Positions 32,696-42,117 of a stretch of DNA of 64,000 nucleotides are shown piece after piece. Numbering within the stretch: position 1 is the first letter of the stretch; each line of letters starts with the position of its first letter. The notes under the pieces are model-generated. The model did not search any database, had not been told where the DNA came from, and saw only the letters and a program-made list of their open reading frames with translations. The stretch covers positions 16,069-80,068 of the forward strand of contig JAGCTZ010000180.1 in NCBI GenBank assembly GCA_017963165.1, written 5' to 3'. A program made the position numbers and the translations under genes. This stretch comes from Treponema sp. Lineage in GTDB: Bacteria; Spirochaetota; Spirochaetia; Treponematales; Treponemataceae.

Positions 32696-35600
32696 TTAGA
32701 ATACATTCACACGTAGACCGATTGAGCCTTGAGGAATCAATTTCTTGATATCATCACTCGCAACGTCCGAAGGTATGAACCACAATGAGAACTCATAGTA
32801 CATAGAGAATGTACTGAATGCCTTTACTTCATTTATATGAACTCGTGGGAATTCAAGCTGAGCAAGCACCGCAGAAAGGATCTGTCCCTTACCACTATTT
32901 GTTTGAGAGAAGTGGCTGAACTGGGCACCTACCGCAACGCTCGCACTAAGCCAGTCAAAGTCGTGACCAAAGAAGAAGCTGAACGGTATTGTAGAAATGT
33001 TGGCAAGAAGTTTACCACCGACGATATTTCCACCATAACGAAGTTCACTTACAATATTTCCAAGGAAAGCATTTACTGCATCACGCTGTGCCTGAGTATA
33101 CTGTCCAAACAGGAACTGAAGCTTAACGTTGTCATCAAAGAAGGTAAGACCTGCACCAACCTCGTACAAAGAAGCACCCCAGAAATGGAAGTCAAGGTAA
33201 AGTCCCTGGATGAATGATGGAACTTCGTAAGAAGATTTATCACCCTTACGCAGAGCGATAGTTACATTTTCAAGACCAACAGAGTCCTTAGAAAGACCGG
33301 CTGCTTCGAGCATCTGGTTATAACGTCCACCGTTGCCAGGAGCAATAAGTCTTACTGTTGGAGCAGTATTATCAATCTGAACAATTGTTCGTTCAATTGC
33401 AACTTCACCGTTCTTCATAGTAGCGCGGATAAGCAGGAAGTGATAACCTTCTGTCCAGTCTTCATTTTCTACACGATAGAGCCACTTTTCATTTGTAGAA
33501 AGCTCTTCGAATGTTTTACCGTTATCAAAGCTAAGTTCAACCTTTGCAACTGATTTAGCAGCTACAGCATCCTTAAACTCTTTAGCAGCATCCTTTGCCT
33601 TAGCCATTGCAACTTCTTCTGGGTCGCGGCTGTAACCGGCAGTACCCTTAAGATATGGACGGCGCATAGCAAAGTCACCGTATGTAAAGTTATCAAGAGT
33701 AATCCATGGACCTATTGAACTATAAGTAATAGTCTGCTTTATAGATGGAACATTGCTTCCATCCTGCAGGATAGCTTCTACATAATATGTATGAACGCCA
33801 TCTGTCATATCGGTTATTACCATCTTAATTGGATTACCATCAATATCAAGTTCACCAGTATTTACTTCGGCAGCCGGTGTAATTTCGAACTTAAAGAAGC
33901 CAGATTCGGACAATGAAGTTTCTTTTACAAACTTATCATCAACAAAGAGTCTGAGTGATGTAATTTTGCCCGAAACGTTAGATGCAGCCTGTCCGTAAAT
34001 ATTAAAGCGTCCGTTTTTGTGTTCACCATTAAGTGGGTAGAGCACGTCTACAACTGCAGGCGGCTTAGACTTATCAAGGTGAATGTTACGGCTTACGTTA
34101 GTTCTATTACCGGCCATATCTTCTCCGGAAAGTTCTACGTTATAGAAGCCGTCTGGAAGGTCTGTAATATCAAGAGTTTCACCAATAATATTATTCTTTG
34201 GAATTGAACGCTTAATAGCATCCGAAGTTTTTTCCATGTTTCTGATTGTGATGTACAGATCAGAAATTTCTACGTTATCAAAAGCATAACCAGAGAAGAA
34301 CAATTGACCGGTTGATGTAGAATCATCAAGAGGCAGGTCAAGTGCAATATCCGGCGCTTCGTTATCAATATTAATCAAACTTGAATACAAGCCCTTAATT
34401 CCATAATTATCTGTAATACGCAGGAAGACAACCTGTGTACCACCAGGAATTGCTCGTGTATCAACCTGATATGACCATTCTTCTGTACCAACTGCATCGT
34501 TGTAGCTGTTTCCGTTATCAAGAGAAAGCTCAACCTTCATGATACCGTTCTTATCGCTTGCAACACCCGAAATTGTTACAACTTCGCGTACAGAAGTATC
34601 GATTGTAGGCAGTTCAACAGAACCCTTTGGCTCTTCAAGAGAGATTCTAAAGGTTCTTTCATAAACATCACCCTTTACACCATTAATATCAACTGCATAA
34701 ACATAAATTGTATGCTCGTTATCTGTCATTGTGTAAAGTGGTACATCAATAGAGAAGCTTGTTCCTGGTTCAGGAAGAGCCTGGAATTCATCATCATCTA
34801 TCTTATACCAGATTGTAGAAGGACCATCATCATCGTATACAACACCAGAAATTGTAAAGTCACGTGTAAGAACCTGAAGTTCATTTGGAACGTGAATCTC
34901 TGCGATTGGAAGGTCTGACTTATTATCAATTGTGAAGTCCCAGCCTTCGATTGTTGTTGTGTTTCCGGCATCATCAGTAAAGATAAACTGCATGATATCA
35001 TCAATTGGCTGATCTTCGGTACCGACAATTGCACTTACAAGTGGTTCTATTTCAATCTGATTGCGCTTTTCTTCGCGATCTTCGCCGGCAATCATAAGGT
35101 ATTCAGCCTTATTGAACCAGCCGTTATCTTCTACCTTGAATACAAGGAGAGTTTCACCGTTTACAATATCAATTGAAAGCGGTTCTACTATGCTTACCTG
35201 AGGAGGCGTTGTATCCTTAAATGCAGCTGTTGTAACAGTCTTAACGTGACCTGCATTATCGTAAGCACGTAAATCAAGTCTTAAAAGACCATCCATTACA
35301 GATTTAATATCAATGTCTTCGCTGAAGGTAACGCCAAGACCATTTGCATCACCCTTAAGAAGAATTTCACGCCAGGTTTCACCACCATCAAGAGAGTAGT
35401 CAACCTTGCGTACACCAAGTGCATCTGTTACAGTACCAGAAATATTTACATAATCGCTGAGCCACTGCTGAAGCTCTGGAGTAAGAAGAACAAGCTCTGG
35501 AGCTTCTGAGTCGGCAAGAATATTAATTGGTTCATATTCAAATACATCACCAAAGCGGTCTGCAACACGAAGAACTACATTATTATAAACACCATCCTTT

Positions 35601-38600
35601 GTTGCAGAAAGGGTTATGAATTTATCATCTGTCTGAATCTCAAGACCATCAGGATTTCCAACAAGCTCTGCAGTAACAGGACCAGTTACATTTGCATAGA
35701 ACATGTACTTTGAGCCATCATACAAAATCCAGTTTGAATCTCTTGAATCAAAGGTTGTTCCAACACCAGGGAATCCGTAAATCTTTTCAACATCATCTGT
35801 GTAATCATATTCTGTATCACGGATAACTGTGATAGAACCGCTTACAACCTGCTGGAGAGAACCTGCTTTGATTGTAAGATTAATCTTGTTTACACGAGAT
35901 GGAAGATTATTTAATGGAATATCAACAATCCATCGCTGATCTTCCGGTTTATTAAGCTTTGCAGAACCTGTCTGCTTAACATCACCACCGGCAATTTCAT
36001 CACCTGTAATTTCGTAAGAAACAGAATTAACTGTAGCACCTGTATCAATATAAAGTGTAAGGTACTTTGGTTCCTTTGAAGAACCGTAAGGAAGTTTTAC
36101 AGGCATACCGCTGTAATATGGGAAACCATCAACTTCTACAATAGAAGCAGATAAAGTTGGTGCTTTCTGAGCAGTATATTTTGAAGATACAGGAGCCTTT
36201 TCTTCTGCAGAACAAGCAAAGGTAAGGGCATTTGGACCTTCCTCCATGTCTGCACGTGCAAAGGTCTGGAAGTTTGTATCAAGTTCACCCTGATAAGTTG
36301 CAAGAGCATAAACATCAAAGCCATCAAGCCATGTAATAACCTGAGGTTTAGCAACAGGCATTTTTCCGTTTACTTCTTCGATTTCTGGAAGAGTATTAAA
36401 TGCAACTGCTTTCGCAACCTTATTACCGCCGGCACTTTCTGCAATAAATTCTACTACATACATACCGTCTGGCAGTGGATAAGTTTCAATATCAAGAGAG
36501 AAGTTTCCATCTTCCTGCAAAGGAATTGACTGATAGCTTTCTTCTATTGGACGAGGAGTTACTTTTGAAATAACTCCGTTTTTATCAAGAGTTGCTTCTG
36601 CACCAAGAATTCTATAGCTTACACCACCTACCCCAGTTTCGCATTTTGCAGAACCGGTAATTGTGAGCTGAGTATTACGTGCAGGAATTGCCATTGAACC
36701 TTCATAATTATTTATGAAAAGATTTGGAAGAACATTATCATTCTTAAAGATAAGAGGTCTAGATTCTGCAATCTTACCTTTATCTGTTGTTACACGAACA
36801 ACTACAGGTTCAGAACCACCGATTGCATCTCCAGGAATAAGCTTAATCTGATTTCCTTCGAGAATTGCTGTTGCAAATGGTGTTTCAGGAATAAGTTCTA
36901 CCTTAGCAGCAGTTCCACCAATAAGGTAACCTGTTGCAGGGAATTCAAAATTATTTATGATTGAACCGTCTTCGGCAACTGTACTGTCGTCAAAAACAAC
37001 AATAGGATCTTCGTTCTTTACAATAGCAGTATTAGTAATATAAAGGAATGCTTTATATTCAGAAACTCTGTCTATAACATCAGTTACAGAAATTGTTACA
37101 GGAATAAGTCCCTTTCCAAATGAAGGAGTAATAGGAAGCGAGAAGGTGTATGATGAAACATTCTTTAGAACTTCATCGCGAGTTTCCTGTCCTGCTACTT
37201 CGATATGAGCTTCTTTAATTCCAAGAGGAGAAGTTGCTGTTACAGAGAAGGTCTTTCCTGCTTCCGGATGAATTTCCATTCCGTTTACAAAATCAACAGA
37301 TTCTTTTCCAACAGTAACAACACCTTGAGTAAATTCTGGTGCAGCACCCTTAGAAAGAATTGGAATTACAACAGAGTTTCCTTCAACTCCAAATTCGTCA
37401 ATTCCGGTTATTGTAATTTTGTGATTTCCGGCAGAAAGATCTACAGCCTTGCAGATTTCATAATAGAAAGCACCTCTTGTATTCTGAATAACAGGCTCTT
37501 CGCCATCAAGCTGAATTTTTACAGACTCAACACTGTCGTCATCAGTTATAAAACCTCGTACATAAACAGCCTTATCATCACCGGCATAAATATCACCGGC
37601 AGAAGGCTCTGTAACTGTTACAACAGGTTTATCATCTTCCTGATTAAGCATAATGACCTTAGAAACTTCTACTACATTACTTGCGCGGTCAACTGCTTTT
37701 ACAGCGAATTTACGAGACTTATCTTTAAGCCCGATTGTATCAAGAGTAACTGCCCAATAAGGGTTTCCAGGAATAAGATCAAAGACACCACTCTGATCTC
37801 CAAAGGTCCATGACAAATCAGTTACACCAACATCATCTTTTGCAAAGCCCGAAATTGTAAACTTTCCGTTTACTACATCATCAGCAGGATAAACAATCTG
37901 AACATCAGGCTTAGTATTATCAATATAATAAAGGAAGGAATATGCACCTTCAGAAGTTGCGTTATCAACAGCCTTGAACCACAATACTGCAGGACCATCG
38001 TCAAATTTACGTGTATCTATAGAGAAAGAGAATTCCACTGTATCATAACTCTTTGTTTTAGAAAGCTTTACAGGATACCAGAATCCACCGTTATCAATAG
38101 AATAGAAAAGCTCTTTAATACCGTTACCGTCGTTTACAGTACCTTTAAATGTTACATTGCCGGAAACAAGCTGTCCCATGCCAATATTTTCTACGGCTGT
38201 AAGAGGCTGCTTACGGTCAAGCTGCCAGGTAAGAGTTACAGGCTTACTTACAACAGGTTCTTCGTTAATATCATAACCGGTAACCTTGATTGTATGTGGA
38301 CCTTCTTCAAGTTTAGTTGTATCAAGATAATATGACCAGAATTCTTTACCTTCGGCAATTACAAGCTGCTCGTTTTCGGTACCTTCATCAAGGAGGAGTT
38401 CAACCTTGGAAACACCATCATCATCAACACATGTTCCGACAATGTTAAGGTTACCTACAACACGCATGTTTGTGTATGGGTTTGTAATACCACAAATTGG
38501 ACGGTCAGATTCCGGATCAACATACAGGTTGAATGGACCTTCTACATGCTGGTTTCCACCAAGGTCAGTAGCCGTAATCATGATATTATACTTCGTGGCC

Positions 38601-38755
38601 TTTTTCTGAGTTTTACCTTCAAGATCAAAAGTTTCCTTCCAGCTGTTTACGTTCTCTACATCTATCTCTTCAATATCGCCTTTTCCATGTGCAAAAGAAA
38701 TAGCCGAGACAAAACAGAAAAAGAATAAAATGAATAAACCTTTTATATGCTTCAT
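32696..38755 (-). CDS. Giant Ig-repeat surface protein with C-terminal barrel-like domain
   Basis: 2019 residues with a signal peptide (LFILFFFCFVSAISFA). From about 60 to 1830 it consists of many bacterial Ig-like units, each with VxIxxPxxxxxVxGxxxxxGxxxDDxGVxxVxxxxDG-type strands (for example VNGKFTISGFAKDDVGV, VSGNVTFKGTVNDG). The end (about 1860-2019) has amphipathic strands and a terminal Phe (RVNVF), the signature read by the BAM machinery. This suggests an outer-membrane barrel displaying, or anchored by, an Ig stalk. It heads the operon with the barrel protein and degenerate HD-GYP protein. AAAGGAG precedes the ATG by 11 bases. Adhesion is a guess. Confidence 0.75.
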   Translation of the reverse strand: MKHIKGLFILFFFCFVSAISFAHGKGDIEEIDVENVNSWKETFDLEGKTQKKATKYNIMITATDLGGNQHVEGPFNLYVDPESDRPICGITNPYTNMRVVGNLNIVGTCVDDDGVSKVELLLDEGTENEQLVIAEGKEFWSYYLDTTKLEEGPHTIKVTGYDINEEPVVSKPVTLTWQLDRKQPLTAVENIGMGQLVSGNVTFKGTVNDGNGIKELFYSIDNGGFWYPVKLSKTKSYDTVEFSFSIDTRKFDDGPAVLWFKAVDNATSEGAYSFLYYIDNTKPDVQIVYPADDVVNGKFTISGFAKDDVGVTDLSWTFGDQSGVFDLIPGNPYWAVTLDTIGLKDKSRKFAVKAVDRASNVVEVSKVIMLNQEDDKPVVTVTEPSAGDIYAGDDKAVYVRGFITDDDSVESVKIQLDGEEPVIQNTRGAFYYEICKAVDLSAGNHKITITGIDEFGVEGNSVVIPILSKGAAPEFTQGVVTVGKESVDFVNGMEIHPEAGKTFSVTATSPLGIKEAHIEVAGQETRDEVLKNVSSYTFSLPITPSFGKGLIPVTISVTDVIDRVSEYKAFLYITNTAIVKNEDPIVVFDDSTVAEDGSIINNFEFPATGYLIGGTAAKVELIPETPFATAILEGNQIKLIPGDAIGGSEPVVVRVTTDKGKIAESRPLIFKNDNVLPNLFINNYEGSMAIPARNTQLTITGSAKCETGVGGVSYRILGAEATLDKNGVISKVTPRPIEESYQSIPLQEDGNFSLDIETYPLPDGMYVVEFIAESAGGNKVAKAVAFNTLPEIEEVNGKMPVAKPQVITWLDGFDVYALATYQGELDTNFQTFARADMEEGPNALTFACSAEEKAPVSSKYTAQKAPTLSASIVEVDGFPYYSGMPVKLPYGSSKEPKYLTLYIDTGATVNSVSYEITGDEIAGGDVKQTGSAKLNKPEDQRWIVDIPLNNLPSRVNKINLTIKAGSLQQVVSGSITVIRDTEYDYTDDVEKIYGFPGVGTTFDSRDSNWILYDGSKYMFYANVTGPVTAELVGNPDGLEIQTDDKFITLSATKDGVYNNVVLRVADRFGDVFEYEPINILADSEAPELVLLTPELQQWLSDYVNISGTVTDALGVRKVDYSLDGGETWREILLKGDANGLGVTFSEDIDIKSVMDGLLRLDLRAYDNAGHVKTVTTAAFKDTTPPQVSIVEPLSIDIVNGETLLVFKVEDNGWFNKAEYLMIAGEDREEKRNQIEIEPLVSAIVGTEDQPIDDIMQFIFTDDAGNTTTIEGWDFTIDNKSDLPIAEIHVPNELQVLTRDFTISGVVYDDDGPSTIWYKIDDDEFQALPEPGTSFSIDVPLYTMTDNEHTIYVYAVDINGVKGDVYERTFRISLEEPKGSVELPTIDTSVREVVTISGVASDKNGIMKVELSLDNGNSYNDAVGTEEWSYQVDTRAIPGGTQVVFLRITDNYGIKGLYSSLINIDNEAPDIALDLPLDDSTSTGQLFFSGYAFDNVEISDLYITIRNMEKTSDAIKRSIPKNNIIGETLDITDLPDGFYNVELSGEDMAGNRTNVSRNIHLDKSKPPAVVDVLYPLNGEHKNGRFNIYGQAASNVSGKITSLRLFVDDKFVKETSLSESGFFKFEITPAAEVNTGELDIDGNPIKMVITDMTDGVHTYYVEAILQDGSNVPSIKQTITYSSIGPWITLDNFTYGDFAMRRPYLKGTAGYSRDPEEVAMAKAKDAAKEFKDAVAAKSVAKVELSFDNGKTFEELSTNEKWLYRVENEDWTEGYHFLLIRATMKNGEVAIERTIVQIDNTAPTVRLIAPGNGGRYNQMLEAAGLSKDSVGLENVTIALRKGDKSSYEVPSFIQGLYLDFHFWGASLYEVGAGLTFFDDNVKLQFLFGQYTQAQRDAVNAFLGNIVSELRYGGNIVGGKLLANISTIPFSFFFGHDFDWLSASVAVGAQFSHFSQTNSGKGQILSAVLAQLEFPRVHINEVKAFSTFSMYYEFSLWFIPSDVASDDIKKLIPQGSIGLRVNVF

Positions 38756-38929
38756 ACTAATTCAAACTCCTTTAAAAAAACGATTGAAGACATCACGAGT
38801 CTACAGTTTATCTTTTCAATTATCGGCACTTTTTACTAAAAACACTACATTTTTATGCGACATTATATATTTTATATCAGAATTTGAAGAAAAGCAAAGA
38901 ATTCAAACACATTATAACAATTAAATCCA
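38756..38929 (-). promoter_or_regulatory. AT-rich leader/promoter region of the Ig-protein operon
   Basis: This stretch is AT-rich, carries a Shine-Dalgarno close to the ATG at 38755 and must contain the operon promoter. I could not pick out one convincing -35/-10 pair. No gene is seen. Confidence 0.35.
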
Positions 38930-39032
38930 AAATTATGAAAAAATGCTCCCGCGAAGAACCTGATTTTGCTCCGCAGGGGGAGTATGACGCTCCGCAAAAC
39001 CAGAACCTTCGCTCCGCATTTTTTCATAATTT
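38930..39032. repeat. 103-bp long inverted-repeat element
   Basis: The ends are a perfect 17-bp inverted repeat (AAATTATGAAAAAATGC at 38930-38946 and its complement at 39016-39032). Internal segments (GCGAAG/CTTCGC, TTTTGC.CCGCA and TGCGGAGCAAAA-like parts) add imperfect pairing, so the whole element folds as one hairpin. It lies 35 bases downstream of the 1008-residue protein's stop and may end that transcript, or it may be a small non-autonomous mobile repeat. Confidence 0.7.
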
Positions 39033-39067
39033 CGACAACAAAGATTTATAATGTGCAACCAATGACT

Positions 39068-42000
39068 TTAGAACTGTGCTTCAAAACCAAAACTAAATAG
39101 TTCTTCCGGAAGATTAGCTTTTTCACCAAAGCTATAAGAAAGATAAAAATTATTGCGGAACTGACTGTTTGCAAAGGTACCAACATTTGGCGTAAAGCCT
39201 ACAGACACTTTTACTGTACCATAATCTCTGTATTTAAGCTCTCTGGCGGCTGCCTGCGAAATATATTTACTAAGTTCGGCAATATGCCAGTCTTTTCCGC
39301 TTTCTGTTGAATCTGCATAATCAAAGCCGCCTGTATATTTAAGCGTAACAATTACATCATTTATAAACAAAGCCGAAATAGCAGGAAATGCCTTTTGAAT
39401 ATCGTAACCAAACAGAACAACTTCGGACTCAAGGCTTGCTGCTGAATACTCACCCTGATTCAACGGAAACAAGGATGCCTGCAATTTTGCCGGGAAATTA
39501 TAAGTAAAATCATTATAACAGGTTATAGGAAGAAGCTTTGGCACACAGCACAAAAAATCAAAACCAAGATCATAATTACCTACAATTTTTTGCTGTTCCG
39601 GTTTAAGCTTTGAAAGATAACTGTGAATAATTCCAGCAGAAAAATTAAAGCCTGCACGTTCATAAGTTCCAGGACCGCTTGAAACAATATTTGAATACGC
39701 AGTTGCAAAGGTCTGTGAAGTTCTAAAATAAACATTCATACAGTCATTTACAATTTTTTTATTTGAATCTGTATACGAAACACGTCCATAATCAACATCG
39801 GCGGCCGCAGAAACCAGGAATGCAGAACGCTTGCCAAAATTAAAGCTGCTTGAAACTGTTGCCATGGCGTAAGTCTGCTTAAAGCCATGCTTATCAAATT
39901 CTACACTTGACGCAATATCATAACCAATAACCGAAGTATCTGTACCGCCCTGATATTCTAAACTAAAGGCGCCAGATTTTGTACTTGGACCATAACCGCC
40001 AGCTAACTTCGTAATACCAGAAGTCCATGGTGTAGAGGTAAAATATGTAAAACCATACGACATGTCATAAGAACCCATATCACCATGGTTAATAAAATTA
40101 CGAGAAGAAACAAACGGATACGGAAAAAGAAAACCGTCGAATATATAGTTAGAATAAGAATATGGTTTATACGGAAGCTCTTCCTGCGGCATAAGAACAA
40201 CTGCACCAGACACAATCGAAGCTTCAGGCTCCCCTACCCCGGTTTCTGCATTTTCTACATTTTCCAAAGGCGACAGGGAATCGTCCGAAATCACAAGATA
40301 TTCCTGTTCATTTTCATTGAGCCTTAAGATTCTGTTTTGATTAAAGAACTGCCCGATATATAAAACCTGTCCCTGCTTAGAGCTTTGTCCTTTATACCAG
40401 ATATTTTCCATAATAACAGGACTGTAAACACCGCCCGAAATATTTTCCTGGGAAAGACTAAAGCTGTCTATCTGTAAATCAAGGAATCCAAGCCGAGGAA
40501 GAGTTTCTTTTGTTCCCCATGAAAAAGCAAGCTTTCTTGAATAACTTAAATCCTGTGCCGCAGAAAAATCAGCCGACAAATTACGAAGTCTCATTCCTTC
40601 TACAGGAGCTTTGTATTCTGTTAGCTCGGAGCAATCAAGACTTGCAACACAAATAGAATAATCAAGGGCAGACTTTTTAATAAAAGCAAAGTTCCCGTTT
40701 CCTAAATCTGTAAAATCTGTCGGAACTTCTTCCTCGCCAAAATTAAGGACAGCAAACTTTTCCATTCCTGTAAGCCGGCTGTTTCCTTTTAACTGCTGAA
40801 TTACAATTGAATATTTCTGCGGTTCATATTTTTGATAAGCACAATAAAATTGTCCGTTATATTCCAGAATTGCTGGAGCAACAACACTAGTTTCTTCTAT
40901 ATAAAACCACGATTTATTCTGAATATCATAAATTGCAGCCTTGTGTTTGATGCAGTCGGCCATAGTTGAATAATAGCCTATTGCTGCAAAACGACCATCG
41001 CTCGAAACTTTAAGGCTGTCTATATAATCATAATGAAAAAGCTTCTGCGGTGTTACTGTTCCGCCCTTTTTGATTTGAAGTGAATCTACAAAGTAAACAG
41101 AACTGCTTGAATCATCTATATAATAAATTCCTTTTGAACTTACACACAAATCTGAATAAAGAGCTCCTGAATTATTTTTTACGGAACCTTTTTTAGCTTT
41201 TGGAACAAAAAAATCTTCGGCTTGTCCGGTTACTATTGGATTTGCGCCGTTTACCTCCGGAACAGAATACGAATCCCTGAACATTTTCCAGGCCTTATCA
41301 AGTTTTATTCCAAAAGTCTTTTTAAATGCCCTGCCGGCTGTAAGATTTTTTAAGTTTACACAACGATACCAGAATTCTGCATACTTATGCATTCCAAAGG
41401 TTCGCTGCAAATATTCTGCAAAGGCCCCATTAAAATAATAAAACGAATTTCGTGGGTAAGCATCGGAAGCACCCTTTACATCAGAATATGAAGGAAACTT
41501 ATTTTCAATTTTTGACTGACGGACCATCTGCAGGGCATAAGGATCGTTTAAGCGGCCTTCGCCTTTTGAACTTTCATAAGAAACAGTTGCACCTTCTGCC
41601 ATTCCGCTTGTTACTGTAAGGTAATGTCCCCCCATAGGATCACCAAACATTAAGCTGGCTCCCGCAAAAAATGGAGACTTTAAATTATAAGTAACTGCAT
41701 GAGTAAGCTCATGTGTAAAAACAGAAAGAACTGTCTGAGAAAAAACTGCAAGGTCAGAAAACATTGCAGTATCATAAATTACGATATGATTATATGGAAA
41801 GTAAGTAAAATAAGCATTAAATTGTTCAACTCCCTTTGTAATTACAACAGGGAATCTGCCATCGACAACAAGCGCGGCTCCATATTCATCCGAAAGCTCG
41901 CGCAAAATGTTATCGGCATTTTCATAAAGGATTCTGGCAGTGACAGAGTTTTCTTCTGAATAGATAATATCAAAAAACTCTGTCTGACTAACTCTAAGCT

Positions 42001-42094
42001 TGTTAGTACCTGCCATCACTCCCTGACGAGCCGTGAGCATAGATAAAACGAAAGTAAAAAAAATTAAAGCAAAGACCGTTTTTTTCATATTCAC
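39068..42094 (-). CDS. Exported gluzincin-like metallopeptidase with propeller-like middle and barrel-like C-terminus
   Basis: 1008 residues. Signal peptide at 4-22. Residues about 35-290 resemble the peptidase MA-like gluzincin fold: zinc motif HELTH (128-132) in VFTHELTHAVTYN and a downstream MAEGATVSYE segment with Glu167 as likely third ligand. Residues about 330-640 show repeated strand pairs like a TolB-type propeller (SSDGRFAAIGYYS). The last 330 residues are barrel-like and end in Phe (FGFEAQF). The start is GTG 42094 or ATG 42088. No strong ribosome site. It may trim or anchor to envelope proteins. Confidence 0.65.
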   Translation of the reverse strand: MNMKKTVFALIFFTFVLSMLTARQGVMAGTNKLRVSQTEFFDIIYSEENSVTARILYENADNILRELSDEYGAALVVDGRFPVVITKGVEQFNAYFTYFPYNHIVIYDTAMFSDLAVFSQTVLSVFTHELTHAVTYNLKSPFFAGASLMFGDPMGGHYLTVTSGMAEGATVSYESSKGEGRLNDPYALQMVRQSKIENKFPSYSDVKGASDAYPRNSFYYFNGAFAEYLQRTFGMHKYAEFWYRCVNLKNLTAGRAFKKTFGIKLDKAWKMFRDSYSVPEVNGANPIVTGQAEDFFVPKAKKGSVKNNSGALYSDLCVSSKGIYYIDDSSSSVYFVDSLQIKKGGTVTPQKLFHYDYIDSLKVSSDGRFAAIGYYSTMADCIKHKAAIYDIQNKSWFYIEETSVVAPAILEYNGQFYCAYQKYEPQKYSIVIQQLKGNSRLTGMEKFAVLNFGEEEVPTDFTDLGNGNFAFIKKSALDYSICVASLDCSELTEYKAPVEGMRLRNLSADFSAAQDLSYSRKLAFSWGTKETLPRLGFLDLQIDSFSLSQENISGGVYSPVIMENIWYKGQSSKQGQVLYIGQFFNQNRILRLNENEQEYLVISDDSLSPLENVENAETGVGEPEASIVSGAVVLMPQEELPYKPYSYSNYIFDGFLFPYPFVSSRNFINHGDMGSYDMSYGFTYFTSTPWTSGITKLAGGYGPSTKSGAFSLEYQGGTDTSVIGYDIASSVEFDKHGFKQTYAMATVSSSFNFGKRSAFLVSAAADVDYGRVSYTDSNKKIVNDCMNVYFRTSQTFATAYSNIVSSGPGTYERAGFNFSAGIIHSYLSKLKPEQQKIVGNYDLGFDFLCCVPKLLPITCYNDFTYNFPAKLQASLFPLNQGEYSAASLESEVVLFGYDIQKAFPAISALFINDVIVTLKYTGGFDYADSTESGKDWHIAELSKYISQAAARELKYRDYGTVKVSVGFTPNVGTFANSQFRNNFYLSYSFGEKANLPEELFSFGFEAQF

Positions 42095-42117
42095 GTTTGT
42101 ATTCTCGCTACAGGAAA

